Shown here: positions 32,954 to 64,000 of the stretch, piece after piece
Layout of the letters: each line of letters starts with the position of its first letter
How positions within the stretch are numbered: position 1 is the stretch's first letter
DNA from: Elgaria multicarinata webbii
Taxonomy: Eukaryota; Chordata; Lepidosauria; Squamata; Anguidae
NCBI RefSeq assembly: GCF_023053635.1
Contig: NC_086182.1
Span: 29,745,501-29,809,500, forward strand
DNA: 64,000 bases
Direction of reading: 5' to 3'
Made by a program: the position numbers and the translations under genes
Notes under the pieces: generated by a model
Database searches by the model: none
Told to the model about the DNA's origin: nothing
The model's input: only the letters and a program-made list of their open reading frames with translations

Positions 32954-35829
32954 CCATTTTTTTTCTCTAGCTACTTTACATTAAGATTTTGGCTTTGTAG
33001 CCTTTATAACTCCTAGGTTCTAGCAGTCAAGTTTGTGGTTGTTGGTTTTTCTTTTTTTAAATCAATTTGTATTGGACCTTGCGCACAGCGCAAAGTTGAT
33101 TATAGTTACAGAATCAGACACACAGATAGCCAGACAACTCCTACGGACACAACTAGGGTTCCTTCTGCTCCAGTTATGTCTTATCACTGCAGACTCTTCC
33201 AGCTGCAAGAAATATTTCGGAGAGGGGAAAGGGGGAGCTACTTGGCCTTGTAGTCTGTTCCCTTTCTGTCTCCCAGCCCTCAACCCTCCTCCGTTGAGCA
33301 GGCTGAAATGTGGCTGAGGAAACACACACGCATCTGAGAAAGAGTTGCCAGGGTCTAGGCCAGATGTTCGTGCTGAAGGTGGGGTGGAGGGACGTGAAGG
33401 AGGGAGAGAGGGGGCTTTCAAGTCCTCGTCGTCACCACCACATGGGGGGACAATCTGGAACTGGCCACTTGTCCGGCAGCCTTGGAAGTCGGACTCCAAG
33501 ACTCTGGATCTGCAAGGGGAGTCTGAAGCATGGGGAAGTCACCCAAGCACCATCCAAAAAATCTAATGTGAAGCTGAGGTTGGAAAGCCAGCCCTTCAAA
33601 ACCTAGCAACAAAATTAACCCAAGTGAGGTAATTAAGGGGGGGGAATGGTCAGAGAGGGAAGAAACTCTGAGCCATGTGCAAATGTCGTTCCTTCCAAAG
33701 AAAGGAAGGAGAGTTTGTTTTCCTGACTGCAGTGTAACACATTTGTTTCAGAACCCACCGCTGCCGCAAGAAGGAAAGCAGACGCCAGGGGGAGCACCGG
33801 GTCAGCCCACGTAGGGCCGAGACCCTACGATTCTAAAGGAAGAGGAGAAGGATTGTACCACACCTAGGCAAAGAGGAGGTGGAACCGGGACAGAATGCAT
33901 AGAAAGGGAAGATGCTATTGAGTTTTGCTTCTTTCCAGGGAGTAAGGGGAGGACTAGCTGCTAATGGTGAAACCAGCACCTTCTCTCAATAAGGAAGGTG
34001 TATGGTTGCCACTCAGCAAGTCAGGGTGAGAGCGAACACTCCAATTTGGCTGATTTGCACATCTCGAGGAGGGAAAGGGGTGTGTGTTATGGCACAAAAA
34101 TAGATCCATCTGTGTCTTCCGATAAGCATGAGGCCTGAGAATGAGAGGAGAAATGAAGAGAGGAGGTAGAGAGACCAGGGGTCAACATCTGGGAAGCAAT
34201 GAAACAGACGGTATCACCCAGGTCATTTTGCAGACCGGGAGTTCACATCTAGCATTTCCCAAAAGAAGAACGGGCTAGGCTTAAAATTCACTAGTACCTC
34301 GGAGCCCGTCCAGATGATAAGATTGAGATGCCAACCATGGACGCGACAAATGAGAGGTTAATTGGGCTAAGTCCCGAATGTAGCTGTTCGCGACATTCGC
34401 TGGCTTTCCTGTGCAGTTATGCTGAAATCGCTCGTTGGAGATGAAATTTCGACAGCGTGCGTGAGACCGGAGTTACTGGTTACAAATGTCCTTTAAGGAT
34501 GGCCTTCCTCAAAAGTTGCTTGCCCGAAGATGTGCAGGATACAGAAAGCACACAGGTACAAAGGAGTCAGTGTGCTTATTACACCTTTCTTTCATCAGCA
34601 CAAGCTAACAGCAGCAAGGATGATTACCAAAACTTTGCATCCCAAAGAATGAAGGGAAGCCATCATATCTGGCTCAATGACATCTAAAACCAGGTTGGGT
34701 ACAATCCAGGGGAGGGGGAAAATGTTATAAATAACATTTAAACCCTGTTAAATTTAATAAAATCCAACCCTTCCTGTCTCTGGATTATACCCTTTAGGCA
34801 CGATCTAAACAAACGAGTGTGCCTCAGTGAAATTGAGGGCACTTGCATACAAGAGGACCTTTCTTTAAATCCCAAACATGTCTCCCCAAAACTGATTCCC
34901 AGAGACATACAGGAACCTTTCCTTCACCTGCAACAGCAGCTCCATTCACTCTGACGATGGGGAAAGGGTTACATATAGGCTCTTTTGTGCATGCAAATGT
35001 GCTTGCTCTGTACAAATTAATGGGGCCGCTTGCACACGGGAGCAATACATGCACATTTAGGCCCCTGGACAATGACATCTATCATTGGTCTGTATAGTCA
35101 GCAAGTAAAAGCCACCCTCCCAAGGGAGAAATCGATGGGGTAAGACATAAGACGCTCTCCAAAACAAGAACGGAGAGAGATACTCCTCTCCCCACCATGC
35201 TTAACTCTGTCCCAAGAGTTTGACAGATTGTTTGCTGAAATTTGGGGGCAAGCATGTTTGTTGAGTGCTCGCTTGGGGAAAGTGTGCACCCTGGATGAGT
35301 TCTCCTAGAACCAAGCAAATACGGGGGGGGGGGGGGGAAACGACATTTTTTCTTTAGTCTGTCCTGCAAACCAGAGAAAAGAAAAGATTCTTGCTGACAA
35401 GGATATGTTTCAGAAAAAAAGAACACACTTGCTCAGCAATCTTGCTACTGGTGCTCTAGAAGAGAAACATCTTTCTTTTCTTTCAAGATCCTTCATAGTC
35501 TCCAACCAGAACCTCAGCATTTGAGCATTTTGACTGAGGAGCCCTTTTGAGGGGGAAAGCTGGGTGTGGTGTGCCCAATTAGAATTTCTGGGCCTGCCGT
35601 TTCCCTGCACCCACCACCCACCTCAAAAGGCTATTAAACACTTCTGTGGAACCTATACAAGCAGCAAATGGGGGCATCCTAAAGATTGCCAAGGAATCAG
35701 CAGCATTATATAAGAATATACATGTATACAGAAATGCAATAAATTATGCAAGTAACATCTCCAAAGGCTCTCAGATCTGTTGTCAATGGTGTTCCCAGCT
35801 CTGACATCTGTTTTCTCCCCACCCACACA

Positions 35830-35862
35830 TGCGCGCGCGCGCACACACACACACACACACAC
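35830..35862. repeat. Alternating (CG)n(CA)n run
   Basis: Reads tgcgcgcgcgcgcacacaca and continues with CA. Alternating purine-pyrimidine tracts with CG are the kind that can adopt Z-DNA. Confidence 0.85.
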
Positions 35863-37646
35863 AAAAGAAAGTCTACCATTCTTACCCTGATCAATATCTG
35901 CTGCTCAGGTGTTCACAATATTTTTAAAAAGGTGTCAATGAGCCCTTCCACCCTACCCAAGATTTGTTGTATTTTGCCAATTAGCTTGTCCATCTAGCAA
36001 AAAATCCTCAGAAGGTCGTTCTTCCCTACTTCTCCTTTCTGAGAGGGTGAAGACACAGCTTTGCTACTGTGCATGGATAGATTTGTTTATTGTCTGAGCA
36101 CTTGCTAGAAACAGGACTGCACATGGGCTCCTCAACATGCTCTCCTGGCATTGGCAGGAGAGCCTTGGACTCAAGAAGGTGGCCCCAGAGGACCTCCTCA
36201 CTCCCGTGCCACACAGCTGTCTGTCTCTTCTACAACCCTGCCCACAGCTCAGCCCTGACTGCTGTGCTAAGCCAGCCAAGGAGAAGACACCACCGCTCAG
36301 TCCTTCAGATAAAACCTCTTCACCTCCTTGTCGTCCAGAAACGGTCAACTATTCTATGCTGAGGAAGGGTGCAAAGGACCACTTTAAAGAGCCCCGATTC
36401 AGAAAGATGTTTCATATTGGCAACTTGGCACCTACCATTGAGGGTGAGACCCTCAGTGACTCCCGCTTAAAAATACATGATACACCAATGATGAGCAGGT
36501 ACCATCAACTTCAAGCCTGAAAGAGGGCATGTCCATATATTTACATGTCTGGAAATGTACATGCCTGCTTCCAGTCTTGGAGTTTAGAAGATGCAGATAA
36601 ATCCATGCATAAGGCCCTTGTGAACTCAGGCGGGGATATCAGCAGCAGGAGGCTCATGTTTTTAAGTCCCTTGGTAAGTTCTGAGGCCCATTGCAGGCTG
36701 CAACACATCTGCTTTTAGCAGAGGAACTTCTGGAAATGCATTACAATAAAAGGGATTCCCTGTCAATCTGAATCTCGGGTTGGACTCCCCTTCTACGTCT
36801 AGTAAGGACATGTGTGTGTACGTATAGCCCTTTCAGTGAAGCAGCAATTCCCTGCGATACGTAGGATATGAAGATGCAAATGCAGAACCATCGGAGAAAC
36901 TCGGACATCAAAGGGGGGAGATACATTCGCATAACTCCTCCCGCATGAAGAGAGTTAGCACCAGGGACTGAACGGAACATGGGGTGGTGGTGGGGATATT
37001 TCACGAGGGATCCTTTCCTACCTATCTCATCAATCAAACTCATTCCATGACACAATGAAGCTGCTACACTTAGCTCATGTTGCAGACGGTGAGAACAGCA
37101 TGCACCAAGCCAGACTGGCAAGGGGAAAAAACAAAGAGATAACCCTGTAAAAGAATGCTGTCAAAGGAACGATTAGATCAGAGCCACCTGTAGAGCCTGG
37201 TGACAACATTCACATGGAGGAAGTGATGTCAAGAGGAAGTGACGTCATCCTCCTCAGCAACTCTCCCAAACGCAAGAGCTGACAAAGCCTCTTTGAAACA
37301 TTCGTTCACCTTCAGCTCAAGATGGGCGTGAGGGGATTTCGCTCCCTCTGGGTTTTTCCCCCTTCCTTTTGAATGAAAAAAAAAAAAACCCAGATAGAGA
37401 GACCAGACAGACAGACAGAGAGAGGAGGAGGGAGGGAGACAGACAAACAGATAGCCAGGAAAATATCAAGAGAGGTGCGTGGGCCCAGGATGGCACCAGC
37501 TGCGCTTTCCCACAATGCCTCAGTGCTAGGAGAGCACAACCGTGCCACATCCTGTGACGCTCCATTTCATCAAGTGCTGGAGGTCGGTCGGCACCGCTCT
37601 TTCTTCTCAGTACATCGGCTTTTTTTTTTTCTCTTTTAAAATCTGT

Positions 37647-37700
37647 ATATATATAATATATATATATTTATATTCTGTATATATATATATATTTATATAT
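37647..37700. repeat. TA-rich low-complexity run
   Basis: Two TA blocks separated by ttctg lie 55 bp beyond the GRAMD1B stop codon, inside its UTR. Confidence 0.9.
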
Positions 37701-37754
37701 GTTCTATGTACACATATTGCACACAATCCTTCTGGCCGCTTGCATTCCTGCCTG

Positions 37755-61222
<23,468 letters not shown>

Positions 61223-61229
61223 CTGCAAA

Positions 61230-63300
61230 TGGTGGAAAGTTTATTAGAAAGCAGGAAGTGATGAAGGCCAGAGAATGAGCCAGGAAGGGAAACTCTAGGG
61301 AGGAAATGTTATCATTCTAACTAAGCATGAATAAAGCAATATGTATTATCTCACTACAAATGCTGCAACGGCAAGAACAGATGAGAGGATCTAGTATGGT
61401 AAGGATGGATAGTGGTGGCAGTGCTGGGGAAAGGGCAGGGAATAGAGGGGAAAGAGACAATTTATTGAGGAATAGAACGGTCATTTCATCTAGACCACAG
61501 CCAAGGTTTCAACACTGTAACAGAGGTTAGGATGTAGTCCACAAGAAAAGCCTCCCAAACAGTTGCCTGAAGAAACCTACGTTATCCAAGCATTCAAGAA
61601 AAAGCAAAAGGGCTTGATTTCATGGCATTTAGATGGACCACAATTTTTTGACACTTGGAGGGTTAATTTGGGGCAAGGACCGAGATAAGATAGGGCAAGG
61701 AAGAAGAAAAAGTGGGCAAAAGGGCATTAAAAATGGGGTAACTCTGTCCTGGGTTTACTTTATATTATCAAACCTTCTTGTCACTATGAGGGTTAGAAAT
61801 CTGCATTTCTAAAAAGAAACAGGGCAGCAATTTCTTTATTAGATTTGTAGATTCGCCAATGGTCGTATGTATAACAGATATAGCTGTAAGTGCAAGGCGT
61901 CTTCTACTTTATAAAGAAAAAAGAAAGAGAGAGAGAGAGAGATGATGGGCATTACACCTGTCTTCTGAAACTTTCTTCTATAATAATGTACTGGCCACCT
62001 CTAGAAACATGACAGGGCATTCTCATTTATAGCAACCCCATGTTGGTTTTGATGGACTCTCAAGCAGGGGAACAGAGTGTTGGTACAGGATAAAATGTCC
62101 ACCCAAGAGATCCTACTAGAGCCATGGTAAATCAATCTTTTAATCTAGGGATTTATGGGAAAAGGCAGGTTAACTGGCAACCTCAGTATAGGAACACAAA
62201 GACATGCAAGAATGGAAAGCTAAGGGGTTTTTCACAACTTTGGTGACTGCTTAAAGCTGGCATAGTTGAAGGTGAAGTCTTACAGCAAGGTGAGTACTGG
62301 TGGGACCAGATGGATCTCCACTAACATCTATCCATCTATCCAAACAATTTTGAGGCTATCAGTAATGTAGGCCAGTTCAGGTCCAGCCAGATGGAAACAT
62401 AAGATAGTGAACAGATTAACGGACCCAGGATACAGACATTAAAAACTTGCTGGATGATACACTCTGTATTTTCCCAGCGACAGCTCAGGCGTCTTTAACC
62501 CTAGACTGCTACTGTGAGTTTGAAAGCAACCTAGTGGTTTCATGTCCTATGTGCCTCTAGCACGTTTTATGGTTGAGAATCATGTACAAAAGACACAGGT
62601 CCTGTGCATGATTACAGGATCCAACAGACTTGCAAGCAACAGAAAGGTTTTCAAGGCACTGAGTGTACTATTTCTCACGCAATGCAAAAACTTCTCAGCC
62701 AGATAAAAACAGCCGCATAAACACGTACAGGCAAATTTCCCTCCTTCTAAAAAAAAAACCTCGGCCCCCTTAAGAGTCTAATCACAGTATATTTTGTTTT
62801 AAGATTACATTAATGACAACTCTGCTCCTTATACTAATTTCTTCTCTCACAGCCTCAAAGGCAACATAACCTAGCCAGCGACAAATGGCCCAAACCTGCC
62901 ACTTGGTGGAAGATGTCAAAAGGCAAAACCAGAGTTTTCATTCCTGCTAATTTTCAATGGGATGCTGGGAGATCTAGTGAAGGTTAAGCAAAGCAGATGG
63001 AGAAATCTGGACACAGATGTTTACAAAAGGATCAAGAGGGCTGAAGTAACTGGTTCTTTTTTTCAGTTTGACTTGATGCAGACGGAGGGCGTGTAAGATA
63101 GTTAAGGGATGGCGCTACGGAATTCTGAACCTTCTCCTGTTCTGGGATTTCCTTTGGACGAGTTATTTATTTATTTATTTATTTATTTGCAAATTAAGAG
63201 AGAAAACGAAATTTAGCAAAGGCTTCTGTGTGTCAGTAAAGCTTAGGCAAGAAGCAGGCAGGAAGCCCAAGGGCGCTTATATGAGGCACGGCTTCAGCAG
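61230..63300. other. GRAMD1B intron without recognised exon
   Basis: Mostly unique-looking sequence with a (GA)n run at about 61927-61943 and an (ATTT)n run at about 63163-63189. No conserved coding block or full repeat was recognised. Confidence 0.45.
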
Positions 63301-63308
63301 ACACTCAC

Positions 63309-63446
63309 AGCCGGAATCTCTTCCCCTCCTGAGCTGCCATAGATTTCCGCTAAATCATACAGCTGCTCCAGGTGGCCCAGTAGACACTTGTCCTCCAGCT
63401 CCAGGAGAAGACTCCAAACGGCTCCACATTCCGACAGACAATCCAT
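63309..63446 (-). CDS. GRAMD1B: Probable alternative first coding exon of GRAMD1B
   Basis: Starts at an ATG in strong context (gccATGg) with an in-frame TGA 12 bp upstream. It encodes 46 residues, MDCLSECGAVWSLLLELED, KCLLGHLEQLYDLAEIYGSS and GGEEIPA, and ends in phase 0 at a consensus donor gtgagt. The next exon toward the gene body (61222) enters in phase 0, so the two join cleanly, giving 695 residues in all. The Leu/Glu-rich helix-like content looks coding. I do not recall this N-terminus in the human protein, so its identity rests on position, phase and signals. Confidence 0.6.
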
Positions 63447-64000
63447 GGCGTTATATCAGCATCACCCACTTGCTTCGCCTTTCTGCGTTGCCAGTGGTAC
63501 ATGGACTTCGGGAACAAAACGCTCTTTCCCTTCAGGACAGCTGCCAAAATTATTAACAGTAGCAGATACTTGCTTGGAAAGGGAAAAGGGCTCACGCGTG
63601 GCTCTGCAGACCCAAAGAGGCCATGGGGAGATGTGGAATCATCAACCTCCCAGGTTGCGCTTGGGAAAACAAGTTCATTCAGGAGTGGTTCTTGGCTGAT
63701 GGTGTTGTCATTGTGGCTCTGCAAAGGTGCTTTCAGCTGGCGAAATCCCAACAGTGCCGTTCACAGCAAGGTTATGCACAGACACAGGACTCTTAACAGG
63801 AATCCACGTCAACTCCTAGGCATCTTAAAGGCAACAGGGCAGCTGTAATCACATCTTTTGTGGGGGCAATAAACTCACAGCAGCTGAAGCGCCTAGTTCC
63901 AATATCCGATGTTCCTATCGATTCTCAAACCCGATTGATATCTCTGGAGCAGCAAGAATTCAATCCGACTGCAGCCCTTCCCTCCTTCCAGGGTGTGCAC

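Larger units (their letters stand above)
32915..37754 (-). other. GRAMD1B: Probable GRAMD1B 3' UTR
   Basis: The stretch from the stop codon at 37755 down to the candidate poly(A) signals at about 32.94 kb is comparatively poor in LINE and SINE copies, as expected of a transcribed UTR. It contains a CG/CA alternating run (35830-35862) and a TA-rich run (37647-37700), the latter just past the stop codon. No coding exon of either gene was found here. Confidence 0.5.

Noticed and set aside
63350-63751. 133-codon frame on the - strand as the GRAMD1B N-terminus
   Set aside because: It is in a different frame from the 63309-63446 exon and ends in a stop with no donor leading in phase to the next exon.

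Overview
The window is vertebrate nuclear DNA, most likely from a squamate reptile (a lizard). Three things point there. The genes have vertebrate intron-exon structure. The interspersed repeats are CR1 and L2 LINE tails, many short foldback hAT-type DNA elements, and a tRNA-headed SINE of the Sauria type. There are many long microsatellites. No bacterial operon, CRISPR array or true tRNA/rRNA gene was seen.

Two host genes lie tail to tail. SCN3B (voltage-gated sodium channel beta-3 subunit) is complete on the + strand. Its five coding exons run from 19753 to 28754 and join in phase into 215 codons plus stop, the length I recall for the human protein. The start lies at the edge of a CpG-rich block (about 18.84-19.81 kb) that is the likely promoter and 5' UTR. 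GRAMD1B (Aster-B, an ER-anchored cholesterol transfer protein) is on the - strand. Sixteen consecutive coding exons run from 61222 down to the stop at 37755 (1950 bp, 649 codons plus stop), covering the GRAM domain, acidic linker, VASt/ASTER domain and C-terminal membrane anchor. A further short coding exon at 63309-63446 has a Kozak-type ATG, an upstream in-frame stop and a phase-0 donor. It looks like an alternative first exon that would give a 695-residue form; the exon for the N-terminus I know from human would lie beyond the right edge. The same SCN3B/GRAMD1B convergent order is known at human 11q24.

Layout: 1-18.7 kb is gene-free and repeat-rich (CR1 and L2 tails, a 105-bp minisatellite, foldback elements). 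18.8-32.9 kb holds SCN3B with a probable 4.1-kb 3' UTR. 32.9-37.75 kb is the probable GRAMD1B 3' UTR, with candidate poly(A) signals of the two genes facing each other about 50 bp apart. 37.75-64 kb holds GRAMD1B exons and repeat-filled introns.

The least ordinary signal is an imperfect inverted repeat of about 200 bp per arm at 57.85-58.27 kb inside a GRAMD1B intron. Its left arm, read on the - strand, contains every core position of a hammerhead ribozyme. Other points are two hAT-type insertions with exact 8-bp target duplications (one nested in an older foldback element), a perfect 19-bp palindrome, and a minisatellite whose 35-codon period leaves open frames on both strands. I recognised no new multi-gene system. 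All calls come from reading the sequence; no database search was run.
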